From contig NZ_LMTZ01000035.1 in assembly GCF_001456025.1 (NCBI RefSeq), positions 1-64,000 of the forward strand: a stretch of 64,000 nt of DNA. The letters are read 5' to 3'. The position numbers were made by a program, and so were the translations under genes. The DNA comes from Mastigocoleus testarum BC008. Lineage in GTDB: Bacteria; Cyanobacteriota; Cyanobacteriia; Cyanobacteriales; Nostocaceae. This document shows positions 54,379-63,498 of this stretch, piece by piece. Below the pieces are notes generated by a model. The model searched no databases and was not told where the DNA came from. It saw nothing but the letters and a program-made list of their open reading frames with translations. The first letter of the stretch is position 1. Each line of letters begins with the position of its first letter.

Positions 54379-55362
54379 ATGTTCCATAAGAAATTTAAAA
54401 TATCTAATCTCGGGATCCGTGAATTTTGCGAACGGTATAAGTTCCGTAGCTACAATCGAATTAACTGGAAAAGTCGCAAAAACAAAATTAGCCATCAAGA
54501 AGAGCAAAAAATTTCTTTATATTTGTTTTGGTGGAAGATAAAATTTAGTTTAATAGTGTTTTCTGTAGCACATAACCCCATTTCAGTAGTAGCAGAAGCT
54601 AAAATTCCTAGTTACCAAAAAATCCTGCACCAAGATGGGGTTAGAGTATACCAAAGTCTACTTATTAATTATTCCCAGTCTCAAATTCAAAAACAGGAAT
54701 ATGTCACTGTAATTGATACAAGAAAAGCTACTATCAAAAATTTAACTGGAAATATTACAGGAAATAACGACAGTAAAATCAGTAAAAAAATACTATCTAA
54801 TTTTTGGCAAGATGCACTCGCTCGAAATACTGCATCCCGTAAAGTTGTTGCAATGGTTAATGGGGCATTTTTTTCCACTAATGACAACCCAACAGGTATT
54901 GCTTTTGGTTTAAAAACTGATAATAATTTGATTACCTACGGCTATGCAATTGGAAAGGAATACCCGGGTCAAATACGTGCATTCGCTTTCAGACCATTTT
55001 CAGGGATCGCCAAGATTCAGAATTATACTAAGCAATTATTCTCACATTTTCCAGAAGTAGTAGGAGCACTACATCCACTAGCTGATAAATCTACTCAAAA
55101 ATACTTACCACGCACATTTCTTGGTGTAAGCGATTTGGATAACAACGGCACTCAAGAAAGTGTAGTACTTTACTCTAGCAACTATGCTCGTCAAATAGAT
55201 GCAATTAAAGTTTTACGAGATTTTCGCTGTAGAACCATAGCAATGCTTGATGGTGGAGGTAGCACGGGACTAATTGTTAATGGTCGCCCGTTGATTTCTA
55301 CCAATCGTCCCATCCCCCATGCGATCGCGGTTTATGCTGTGGTAAATTCTTCTTCAAACTGA
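54379..55362 (+). CDS. Phosphodiester glycosidase family protein (NAGPA-like)
   Basis: The 327-residue protein shows the PF09992 pattern: MVNGAFFSTNDNPTGIAFG near residue 160 and the strongly conserved MLDGGGSTGLIVNGRPL near 290. This fold cleaves GlcNAc-phosphodiesters in eukaryotic NAGPA and acts on wall or exopolysaccharide diesters in bacteria. A basic N-terminus (about 1-50) precedes a hydrophobic segment (YLFWWKIKFSLIVFSVAHNPISVVAEA), an atypical signal or anchor, so it is probably exported. The first ATG of the doublet (54369) stops after six codons, leaving 54379 as the start. Confidence 0.75.
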   Translation: MFHKKFKISNLGIREFCERYKFRSYNRINWKSRKNKISHQEEQKISLYLFWWKIKFSLIVFSVAHNPISVVAEAKIPSYQKILHQDGVRVYQSLLINYSQSQIQKQEYVTVIDTRKATIKNLTGNITGNNDSKISKKILSNFWQDALARNTASRKVVAMVNGAFFSTNDNPTGIAFGLKTDNNLITYGYAIGKEYPGQIRAFAFRPFSGIAKIQNYTKQLFSHFPEVVGALHPLADKSTQKYLPRTFLGVSDLDNNGTQESVVLYSSNYARQIDAIKVLRDFRCRTIAMLDGGGSTGLIVNGRPLISTNRPIPHAIAVYAVVNSSSN

Positions 55363-55468
55363 CAATATTGATTACGTGTTACCTATTCTATTTGGGTAAA
55401 TTTAGATTTCTGTAAACACTAAATAAATAACTTGCACGCAATAATTGCAATCCGAGATTAAAATAAAT

Positions 55469-56002
55469 TGGGAGAGAGTAGGCGTAGGTGGTTACAGACT
55501 AGTTGTAATGACTGGTTTGAGGAAAGTCCGGGCTCCCGAAAGACCAGACTTGCTGGGTAACGCCCAGTGCGCGTGAGCGTGAGGATAGTGCCACAGAAAC
55601 ATACCGCCTTTCTTTCAGTTAACAGTTAACAGTCAACAGGTAACTGTAGCCCATGAGGGCGTGGTGTCAGCCATAAACTGTTAGCTTTGCGTGCGCGTTA
55701 GTAAGGCGTTAGCAAGCACAGGGCGCAAGCCATAAACTGATAACTGGTCACTGAAAAAGGTAAGGGTGCAAAGGTGAGGTAAGAGCTCACCAGCAACATC
55801 GAGAGGTGTTGGCTCGGTAAACCCCGGTTGGGTGCAAGGTAAAGGAACCACGGTTGGTCTTTTCCCAGTTCCGCAATTAAGAGCCGCTAGAGGTGTTTGG
55901 TAACAGACATCCCAGATAGATGACCGCCCTCAAAATTTATGGATATAGTATGCTGTGTCCGTAAATAAGAGAACAGAACCCGGCTTATGTTCCGACTCTC
56001 TT
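55469..56002 (+). ncRNA. rnpB: RNase P RNA
   Basis: The conserved RNase P RNA blocks appear in order: a GGTTTGAGGAAAGTCCGGGC block near 55522, CACAGAAACATACCGCC, GGTAAGGGTGCAAAGGTG near 55759, TAAACCCCGGTTGG, GACCGCCC near 55922, and ACAGAACCCGGCTTATG near 55972. The variable helix P12 holds CAGTTAA-type heptamers (55617-55644), the STRR repeats known from rnpB of heterocystous cyanobacteria. P12 has a further 59-bp insertion flanked by AGCCATAAACTG copies (55669-55680, 55728-55739). The RNA is therefore about 530 nt, longer than usual. Its product is the catalytic subunit that trims pre-tRNA 5' ends. Confidence 0.93.
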
Positions 56003-56712
56003 CTTAATCCTTACTGGAAACTGGGGATTCGCTATTGGGAATTGGCGATTAGTAAAGAAATAAATTAAAGCGAGGGAAGAGGGAAGAAGGAAGAAGGAAG
56101 AAGTTTGGAATTGCAATGGTTAAACCCCAACGCATTCACGCTTCCTCGTGCGGGCGTATCTTACACCGTATGACACAGGCCGCGCGCGCGCGCGCGCGCC
56201 CTAACGAACGGTCTTCTCAGCAGGGCGTTAGCTTAGCACAAGGGGAATATGCCCTTCAGGCACGCTACCGCTAACAACCCATATTTGTGTTTATGAAAGA
56301 AGTTTACTCCCAACTTTGAACGCACTACGTGAACGGCACTGGCAACTTCGGTTCTTCCTTACGAACGAAGTTAGTTAATAAATAAGTCGAAAAATAAAAT
56401 TTTGTTACTGTAGCGTAATCATTGCTTATGCTATTATTCATAACTTGAAATCCAAAAACTTGAATTCAAAGCTTAAACTCTCAAGTTCGAGATTCAAAGC
56501 TTAAAATCCAGAACTCATAATTAAAAATCAATTTCTCAATAAAAATCAATTTTTCAGCCAGAACCAATTTCCCAATCAAAAGTCAAAATAGGTCGTCCCC
56601 ATAGGGCTAGTACAAGTAAGAAGTTAAGAACTAAGAAGTAAAAAGTTACCTATGACGCGATCGTGTCATCCTTACGCCAACGAAAATCTTTAATCTCAAA
56701 TAGCAAATCCCC
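56003..56712. other. Repeat-rich intergenic region
   Basis: This 710-bp gap holds a GGAAACTGGGGATTCGC-type repeat (56018-56051) related to one inside cobN, a GGGAAGAAGGAAGAAGG purine run, a (CG)9 alternation at 56181-56199, a GGGCGTTAGCTTAGC palindromic fragment, and AAATCAATTT direct repeats at 56525-56565. I see no protein or RNA gene. Confidence 0.6.
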
Positions 56713-57429
56713 ATGACCCTTGCTTATCCACGCCGACAAAGACAACTAGAGAGCTTAATTGAAAGATTAGGCGTGCCAAATAAGGACTTAATTAAGTGGC
56801 AGTTGTTAGATTTGGCACTGATTCATCCTAGCGTTTCTGAAAAAGCAAATTACGAGCAATTGGAATTTGTTGGCGATGCTGTAGTACGCTTAGTTGCAGC
56901 TCAAGTGTTGTGGGAGAACTATAGTGAATTTCCTGTAGGTGAATTTGCAGCAATTCGTTCGGTATTGGTTAGCGATCGCATTCTCGCTAAATTAGCTCGG
57001 GTATATGGTTTGGAATTATATTTGCAGGTTGCTGGAGGTGCAAGCAACGATCGGGCTGGGATGGAGTCAAGGTTAGCGGATGCTTTTGAATCTGTTTTGG
57101 GAGCATTGTACTTGAGTACTAACAATTTGGAATTAATTCGTCCTTGGTTAGATCCTCACTTTAAGAAGTTAGCTGCAGAAATTCGCCTCGACCCTGCTAG
57201 ATTGAACTACAAAGCAGCACTTCAAGAATGGACTCAAGGTCAATTTAAAGTTTTACCGGAATATCGGGTAACCCAAAATCATTCCCAAACTGATAAAAAT
57301 CGCTTTGAAGCTGAAGTTTGGCTGAATGGTGAAAAGTTGGGTTGGGGTAAAGGACGCTCTATAAAGTCTGCAGAGCAGGCTGCTGCAAAAGTTGCTTTTT
57401 TGTCAATTGACTCTCAGGGAAAACCCTGA
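56713..57429 (+). CDS. rnc: Ribonuclease III
   Basis: This 238-residue double-strand-specific endoribonuclease has the catalytic signature YEQLEFVGDAVVRL near residue 46, with the metal-binding Glu/Asp, and the second acidic site in DAFESVLGAL near 122. A double-stranded-RNA-binding domain (about 160-232: NYKAALQEWTQ, then SIKSAEQAAAKVAF) follows. It processes rRNA precursors and sense-antisense duplexes. Cyanobacteria often carry two full-length RNase III genes plus a mini-III, so this may be one of several. Lying after rnpB, it sits in a small RNA-processing neighbourhood, although about 700 bp separate them. Confidence 0.93.
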   Translation: MTLAYPRRQRQLESLIERLGVPNKDLIKWQLLDLALIHPSVSEKANYEQLEFVGDAVVRLVAAQVLWENYSEFPVGEFAAIRSVLVSDRILAKLARVYGLELYLQVAGGASNDRAGMESRLADAFESVLGALYLSTNNLELIRPWLDPHFKKLAAEIRLDPARLNYKAALQEWTQGQFKVLPEYRVTQNHSQTDKNRFEAEVWLNGEKLGWGKGRSIKSAEQAAAKVAFLSIDSQGKP

Positions 57430-57494
57430 ACTCAAAATTAATTATATTGGGTTAGTTAATGTGAACGTGACAATTGACTAACTAAAAGTAACAA

Positions 57495-58622
57495 ATGACT
57501 AATCAAATCAAAATAGCTATCGTCGGTGTGGGACGCTGGGGAATTCACTGGTTACGAAATATTTTAGAACACCCTCAAACACAGTTAGCAGCTGTAGTAG
57601 AACCCGACCGAGAAAGATTAGCCACAGTTCAAAAACAATATAACTTAGATGAAAGTGTATTGTTAACAGCACACTTACAACAACTCAAGGAAGTTGACGA
57701 ATTAGAAGCTGTTATTGTTGCGACTCCTGCTACCACTCACTACAAACTAATTAGTGATGCTTTAAGCTGGGGATATCATGTCTTAGCAGAAAAGCCTTTG
57801 ACTCTGGATCCCAAGGAATGTGAGGAACTTTGTCAGCTAGCACAAACTTCTCACAGATTATTAATGGTAGATCATACTTATCTATTCCATCCCGCTGTAG
57901 AGTCTGGGAGAAACGTTGTTTCTTCAGGAAAACTGGGAGATTTACGCTATGGTTATGCTACCCGCACCCATTTGGGACCAGTTCGTCAAGATGTAGATGC
58001 TTTATGGGATTTAGCCATTCACGATATTGCTATTTTTAACCATTGGTTGGGTCAATCGCCAGTACAGGTGCAAGCTACAGGTTCCGTATGGTTGCAAACA
58101 ACGAGTACGCAAATAGAAAACACACCAGTAACAGATACGCGAACAATAAATCAGAATATTTCTGCTTTTCCTCCGCTTCAGTCTTCTTCCCCTAAAAACC
58201 CAAACCAAGGACTATCTGACCTTGTATGGTTAAAACTAATCTACCCAGACAACTTTCAAGCACATATCCACCTATGTTGGCTTAACCCAGATAAACAGAG
58301 ACGACTGGCGATTGTTGGCTCCCGTGGTAATTTAATTTTTGATGAAATGTCTCAAGACTCCCCTTTAAGTTTTTTGGGGGGTGAGTTTGAGGTTCGGGAA
58401 AATCAATTTATTCCAATTAATCAAAGCCGTGAAGTTATACCAATAGAAACAGCCGAACCTTTAAGAAGAGTATGCGATCGCTTTGTTCATTGCATTCTTC
58501 ACAATACTCCTATTACTGTTTCATCCGGTTGGGTCGGTACGGAATTAGTGAAAATCCTCACTGCTTTGACTACTTCTCTCCATCAAGGTGGAAAATCGAC
58601 CTTTTTGGATGAAAATTGGTAG
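57495..58622 (+). CDS. Gfo/Idh/MocA family oxidoreductase
   Basis: The 375-residue NAD(P)-dependent oxidoreductase starts with a Rossmann motif IAIVGVGRWGIHWLRNI near residue 7. It has the conserved AEKPLTLDPKECEEL lysine motif near 98 and a C-terminal alpha/beta domain with LWDLAIHDIAIFNHW, which carries the active-site His and Asp. The substrate is probably a sugar or inositol derivative, but no pathway genes are adjacent. A hydrophilic insertion near 205-235 (NTPVTDTRTINQNIS) breaks the domain. It follows rnc by 66 bp. Its last 78 bp overlap the end of the convergent sensor kinase gene. Confidence 0.85.
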   Translation: MTNQIKIAIVGVGRWGIHWLRNILEHPQTQLAAVVEPDRERLATVQKQYNLDESVLLTAHLQQLKEVDELEAVIVATPATTHYKLISDALSWGYHVLAEKPLTLDPKECEELCQLAQTSHRLLMVDHTYLFHPAVESGRNVVSSGKLGDLRYGYATRTHLGPVRQDVDALWDLAIHDIAIFNHWLGQSPVQVQATGSVWLQTTSTQIENTPVTDTRTINQNISAFPPLQSSSPKNPNQGLSDLVWLKLIYPDNFQAHIHLCWLNPDKQRRLAIVGSRGNLIFDEMSQDSPLSFLGGEFEVRENQFIPINQSREVIPIETAEPLRRVCDRFVHCILHNTPITVSSGWVGTELVKILTALTTSLHQGGKSTFLDENW

Positions 58623-60788
58623 GGAATCTCCGCCGCGATCTCCAGTTTTTTTAATGGAATTTTGGGCGGAAGAACCGGATTTATTGTCGAGCTGCTTGGG
58701 GACGGAAGAAACGCATTTACTTTGGGATGAATTTTTCTCCAGTAAATCCATTTTTTCTGTTGAGTTTACTGCTTCAGTTACAGATTTTAATGAATTGCTA
58801 TTCTGAGATTCTTTATTTAAGGAAACACAATTATTACTACTTTGTACCGGTATGTTTGGTTCGATTTGAGGTGAAAATTTTGATTTTGATTTATTATTTC
58901 TTGCTTCTGTACTTGAAGATGAAAGTAAAGCAGGATCGATTAAAGGTAAAGAAATTTTAACTGTCGTACCTTGATCCAAACCGGGACTTTCAAGTGCGAT
59001 CTTACCTCCCATCATTTCCATTAAATTACGGGAAATTGCTAATCCCAAACCCGTACCGCCAAACTGACGACTCCTAGAAGTATCCACCATCACAAATGGA
59101 CGGAAAAGTTTTTCCTGTTGTGATGGTTCTATACCCAGACCTGTGTCCGTTACAGAGATAATTATTTGTGGTTTATCCTCAATTGTTTCCGTAGCTGTAC
59201 TAATTGTGATGCTACCTGCTTCTGTAAATTTGGTTGCGTTACCAATAATATTGATTAGTACCTGCTTTAATTTGCTAGAATCGGCATTAACTGGGATTAT
59301 CTCGTCCATTTGTGGAGTATTTAACTGCAATCCTTTTTGTTGGACAGTAACCGACTGAATATTAATGACGTCTAACAGTAATTTCCTCAGGTCAATTGGT
59401 TCTGGATATACCGATAGCTTACCTGCTTCAATTTTAGAAATGTCAAGTAAGCTATTAATGATCCCCAACAAATGAATTGCGGTATCATCTGCTCGCTTCA
59501 AAAATTCCAACTCTTCTTCGCGACTATCGCACATATCTTCCCTCACTAACCGCACGCAGTTAATGATGATATTTAAAGGATTTCTCAATTCATGGGAAGT
59601 GGCGGCTAAAAACTGACTTTTACTTTGATTTGCTCCTTTTGCTTCCTCCCAAGCAATTTCTAATTCATTCGCCCAAGCTTTTAAACGTTCTACCATTTGT
59701 TCAAGAGCTTGTGCTAGTTGATTAAATTCCCGAATCTCAAAATTATGGGGTACTGGCTTAACATCTTTTCTGAGATGGAGATTTTGAGCGTAGTCTCCCA
59801 ATTCTTCCATAGGAAGTGCTAAGTCGCGGGCTAGATACAAGGAGGCTAAAACACTAACACCAACTAAACATAAAGTTAAAATCAATAATATGATTTTTAT
59901 TTGTCCCAATCCATATAAAGCGTTATCTAGACTAGTAACAGCCAGGACAACCCATTTTTCCTTTTGATTTCCAGTAACTGGAGCAGCGATCGCTTTGTAA
60001 CCAGCTAATAATTCTTGTCCTTCATTTTCAAAAAAGAGGTGTAAAAAGTGCTTTCTCCCTGCGACTGCATTTTTGACTATTTTTTGTAGTCGAGTAGCAT
60101 CTGCATGCTCTTTAATGTTAGTCCCAACACGTGTGGCGATGGGATGGGCTAAAATTCTACCATCTTCATCAATTACAACTGTTGAGCCTGTAAGTATACC
60201 TCGTTTATTTTTTACTCTGACTTGTAATAATGTTTGGAGATTGAGAATATATTTAACAGTTTGATTCTGGTCATATACTGGAACAGAAAATATCAACCTT
60301 AGTTTATTTTTGATTTCTTTTTGTCCAGTGATACCATTTTGTGGCGGCAATCTTACATCAAGATCGACTTCATTACTAGGTAGAGGAAGTTTTAATTCCT
60401 TAATAATGTTATCTCCACAGGTACTATTAATTACATTATTATTAGTAACATCTGTTAATTGAATACACTCTACATTGGTTGGTAAATAATTTTTTAATCG
60501 CTTGAGATATTCCTGAATTTTTTCCTGCGAACCAGACTGAATCACACTGGTTTGGGAAATACTGATTAGATTACTCTTAAGGGCTGCGATCCCATTAGTA
60601 ATCATTTCTCCTTTAATTACTGCACTTTCTGTGAGGTTTTGACGGGCTGTCTCCAACAAACTCGAACGTGCTTTTTTAAAAACTATGATTTCTCCTATCA
60701 ATAAAACGGGAACAGATAGGAGCAAAATTCTTGATACTAAAATTCGGCGAAAAGATGATTGACGAGATTTAGCCATCGGCATTCTCAC
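58545..60788 (-). CDS. Membrane sensor histidine kinase with Cache-type domain
   Basis: This 747-residue kinase has a first membrane helix at residues 17-35 (LVSRILLLSVPVLLIGEII), a periplasmic double-Cache sensor (about 40-295), a second helix (about 300-325, IKIILLILTLCLVGVSVLASL), and a HAMP linker. The HisKA domain with ATSHELRNPLNIII and an HATPase with NIIGNATKF, DTGLGIEP and GGTGLGLAIS follow. All catalytic boxes are intact. After the ATPase, about 125 residues are Ser/Asn/Lys-rich and unstructured, reaching into the overlapping gene. There is no receiver domain. The ligand is unknown; Cache domains usually bind small metabolites. Confidence 0.88.
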   Translation of the reverse strand: MRMPMAKSRQSSFRRILVSRILLLSVPVLLIGEIIVFKKARSSLLETARQNLTESAVIKGEMITNGIAALKSNLISISQTSVIQSGSQEKIQEYLKRLKNYLPTNVECIQLTDVTNNNVINSTCGDNIIKELKLPLPSNEVDLDVRLPPQNGITGQKEIKNKLRLIFSVPVYDQNQTVKYILNLQTLLQVRVKNKRGILTGSTVVIDEDGRILAHPIATRVGTNIKEHADATRLQKIVKNAVAGRKHFLHLFFENEGQELLAGYKAIAAPVTGNQKEKWVVLAVTSLDNALYGLGQIKIILLILTLCLVGVSVLASLYLARDLALPMEELGDYAQNLHLRKDVKPVPHNFEIREFNQLAQALEQMVERLKAWANELEIAWEEAKGANQSKSQFLAATSHELRNPLNIIINCVRLVREDMCDSREEELEFLKRADDTAIHLLGIINSLLDISKIEAGKLSVYPEPIDLRKLLLDVINIQSVTVQQKGLQLNTPQMDEIIPVNADSSKLKQVLINIIGNATKFTEAGSITISTATETIEDKPQIIISVTDTGLGIEPSQQEKLFRPFVMVDTSRSRQFGGTGLGLAISRNLMEMMGGKIALESPGLDQGTTVKISLPLIDPALLSSSSTEARNNKSKSKFSPQIEPNIPVQSSNNCVSLNKESQNSNSLKSVTEAVNSTEKMDLLEKNSSQSKCVSSVPKQLDNKSGSSAQNSIKKTGDRGGDSLPIFIQKGRFSTLMERSSQSSEDFH

Positions 60789-61074
60789 AACTTATGTGCG
60801 GTTAACAATAGCAACAATATGCAAGTAGTTCAGCTAATGTCATTTCAGTTTCAAAATTTACTTATTTTTATCTAAGATTTTGACAATTCTCCACCAAGAA
60901 ACTGCAGCATATTATACAATTTTGATTTAACTACTTGTAAAACTGACTGCCGTTGCCTGATTTCTGGGAAGCAAAAACTAAACTGGAAATTTGTAAATTG
61001 GCAAGCATAAAATATTGCCAATGATTAAAAAAAAACCCACACAAATACAAAATATATCAAAATTTTCCTGGTAA

Positions 61075-61797
61075 ATGGTGCAAAAACTTCGTCCTTACAC
61101 CACCATTGTTTTGGCAATGAGTGCGGATGGCAAAATCGCGGATTATATGCGATCGCCAGCTCGATTTGGCTCGAAAGCTGATAAGGCGCACTTAGAAAAA
61201 CAAATTGCTGGTTCAGATGCCGTTTTATTCGGTGCTGGTACTTTACGTGCCTATAATACAACACTAACAATATCTAATTTAGCGTTGTTACAATATCGAA
61301 ACCAGTTAGGTTACCCCCCCCAACCTATTCATATAACCATTTCTAAGAGCGGAGATCTAGACCCCGACATGCGTTTTTTTGAGCAACCTGTTAGGCGTTG
61401 GTTAATTTCAACCTCCCAAGGGGCAAGATTTTGGCAGCAGCACCAGGAAGAATTTACAAAACACCAATATAATTCTAAGCAACAGTTTGAAAAAGTCTTA
61501 GTTTTTGAAACTCAATCAGAACAAATTGATATTACAGCAGCATTGGAGCATTTAGTAAATCTTGGCATTAACCGTCTAGCGGTTTTAGGTGGTGGCGAAT
61601 TGGTTGCAGCAATGCTGGAGTTGGGTTTAATTGATGAGCTATGGCTGAGTATTTGTCCGTTAATTTTAGGCGGTCAAACTGCTCCTACCCCTGTAGATGG
61701 TTCGGGATTTATTTCTGCTATTGCCCCGAGGTTACGTTTACTATCGGTAAATACTGTTGAAGATGAAGTTTTTCTTCATTATCGTTTTAAAAGTTGA
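61075..61797 (+). CDS. RibD C-terminal domain reductase
   Basis: The 240-residue protein is a stand-alone RibD_C reductase of dihydrofolate-reductase fold. It starts with YTTIVLAMSADGKIADYM, has SDAVLFGAGTLRAYNTTLT near residue 55, and LAVLGGGELVAAMLELGLIDEL with PLILGG near 180-205. Such proteins reduce the ribosylamino-pyrimidine in riboflavin synthesis or related pteridines using NADPH. The deaminase half is absent, so it either complements a separate RibD or acts on another substrate. The gene is divergent from the sensor kinase, with a 286-bp AT-rich gap holding no other feature I can name. Confidence 0.85.
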   Translation: MVQKLRPYTTIVLAMSADGKIADYMRSPARFGSKADKAHLEKQIAGSDAVLFGAGTLRAYNTTLTISNLALLQYRNQLGYPPQPIHITISKSGDLDPDMRFFEQPVRRWLISTSQGARFWQQHQEEFTKHQYNSKQQFEKVLVFETQSEQIDITAALEHLVNLGINRLAVLGGGELVAAMLELGLIDELWLSICPLILGGQTAPTPVDGSGFISAIAPRLRLLSVNTVEDEVFLHYRFKS

Positions 61798-62229
61798 TTG
61801 GTTATTTGTTGTCACCGGAAGGAAGAAGTAAGGAGGAAGAGGGAAGAAGGTTTTATGTTGCCGTTAGAGGCACCTGCAGTGAACGCGCAGCGCGTCCAAA
61901 GTTGCTTGCACTCCTCCCTTAGCGGATCCGTAGGTAGCGCAGCTATAGGTAGCGCAGCTATAGCTATAGCGTGACGTTAGTCAGAGGCTCCGCCGACGCC
62001 GTAGGCTCTAACCTCTTCCGCCCGCTCATGGACGGGGCTTGTACCTTTCTGTCTTTGAACGCAGCAAAGCTGAACAGGAAGGAAGATTTTTGTAGGAAAC
62101 GCGTTTGAAGACATCTTCCTTCTTCCTTCCGACGGAGTCGGTCAGTTCAAATCACAATAGTCTCTTTTCTACTGCTTTTTCATCGTATATTCTATTGTTA
62201 TGGCTAAGTGCACATGTTTGCAGCAAACA
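61798..62229. repeat. Dispersed-repeat region
   Basis: This gap carries GTTAGAG (61863) and CTCTAAC (62006) as distant inverted ends, two tandem TAGGTAGCGCAGCTA copies (61931-61960), and CGCCGACGCCGTAGGCTC (61991-62008). The last is the inverse of 3922-3939. It looks like a nested MITE. An open frame across its right part is only a shadow of the gene on the other strand. Confidence 0.65.
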
Positions 62230-62658
62230 TCAACCAAAAGACTTGAAAGTATATTTTTTAGCTGTTATTATCCATATCCATCCCAAGAAACTACCGATAA
62301 AGTATGGAGGAAAATCTGACCATACAAAGGTATTACCTAAAACTAGTCTTCCTGGTAAAGTAGAGCGGGCAGCTTGCAAAAAAGGTGGTTGCCATAGCTG
62401 CAAAAATTCTAATCCACAAGTAGCAATGCAAACTCCAAGTGCAACTTTGAATGCGGAAATTCTCGGAGCGATCGCAGCAACTAATAAAATCCAAAATATT
62501 TCATAAGCAATGCTTCCAAAAACATCACCTAACCACTCAATCCCTGTTCCTTGAGAAAATCTGATTATGTAACCCGAAGGGACGACCACTATTATGCTCA
62601 GTAGCAGAATTATACGGTATTTACACTTGATGCGATGTTTCTTTGTCTGCATTTTCAT
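62230..62658 (-). CDS. DUF2809-family membrane protein
   Basis: The 142-residue protein has four predicted membrane segments, at about residues 15-33, 48-67, 70-86 and 110-132. It has the DUF2809 pattern: an early GxxxR in GYIIRFSQGTG, then GSIAYEIFWILLVA, GLEFLQLWQPPFLQAAR, and GNTFVWSDFPPYFIGSFLG. The function of this family is unknown. It has no operon partner here. The first residues are basic (MKMQTKKHRIKCKYR), consistent with a cytoplasmic N-terminus. Confidence 0.75.
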   Translation of the reverse strand: MKMQTKKHRIKCKYRIILLLSIIVVVPSGYIIRFSQGTGIEWLGDVFGSIAYEIFWILLVAAIAPRISAFKVALGVCIATCGLEFLQLWQPPFLQAARSTLPGRLVLGNTFVWSDFPPYFIGSFLGWIWIITAKKYTFKSFG

Positions 62659-62871
62659 ATTGCATTAGCCTAAGTATTTACGATCTGAAATTAGATTGGT
62701 TATTGTCTTAAATTAGATATTTCAATAAGCATAGCTATTATTATCAGTGATAAAACTTATCTGAAGATTTTACTAATTACTGTAATCGGAAATGTTAATA
62801 ATATAGCTTCGCTAAATCCAGTATTCTTAATATTATGAAGCAAATATTAAGCTAAAACTTTAGGGGGAAAG

Positions 62872-63186
62872 ATGAGGTTTGTTGTAACAGTTGTTGCTTT
62901 CACTGGTCTATTAGTTACTGCTAGCCTAACTTCAACTGCTCAAGCACGTAGCAGTTCCTTTTCTGGTACGATTGAAAAAGTTTGGGAAGATGGATTCAGA
63001 TTAAAAACTGAGGAACATTCTTTGAAGGTTGACTCTTGGGACGTTTTTGGAGATAACACGTCTGTTAACTTATCTGAAGGCGATCAAGTTACTGTGGACG
63101 GAGAATTTGATGGTGGAGAATTTGATGCTTTTTCCATTATTAAAGAAGATAATGTAAAATTTTGTACTCAAGATACAATACAGTAA
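62872..63186 (+). CDS. Secreted OB-fold-like small protein
   Basis: The 104-residue product has a clear signal peptide (residues 1-25, cleaved near AQARSS). A short all-beta domain follows (SGTIEKVWEDGFRLKTEE, then GDQVTVDGEFDGGEFDAFSI) that looks like a bacterial OB-fold of the periplasmic type. A GGGGGAAAG ribosome site precedes the ATG by four bases, so the start is reliable. The function is unknown; similar proteins bind small ligands or ions in the periplasm. Confidence 0.7.
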   Translation: MRFVVTVVAFTGLLVTASLTSTAQARSSSFSGTIEKVWEDGFRLKTEEHSLKVDSWDVFGDNTSVNLSEGDQVTVDGEFDGGEFDAFSIIKEDNVKFCTQDTIQ

Positions 63187-63498
63187 ATTTGTATTAGTAT
63201 AGTATTTTGTATTTTCTATCTACGTATGATTGTAAATTAGCCTGCAGGGTATTTTGCTGTGGGCTAAAAGCATATTCATATTAACAGGTGAGAAAGGTTT
63301 AGTACTTAATAAAAGATAGCTGGAGACTCAGGTAAATTTATCGAGTTGTAAAAGTTTCTTGGTAAAAGTTGCTTGATTATTTGGGAAGGAAATAGCCCCA
63401 ACAATATATTTTTTATTTGATGTTTTTGAATGGAATTGCAAATAACGTCTTTCTAACTTTTCTCAAGAATTACAAATATTTGCATTATATTTTGTGTG
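63187..63498. other. Intergenic region, nothing identified
   Basis: The 312 bp between the OB-fold gene and the end of the PstS-like gene show no ORF, tRNA or clear hairpin with a T-run. Confidence 0.4.

Noticed and set aside
62105..62506. Plus-strand frame of 133 codons
   Set aside because: It is antisense to the DUF2809-type gene, whose membrane pattern and motifs are convincing, and its own translation has no domain.
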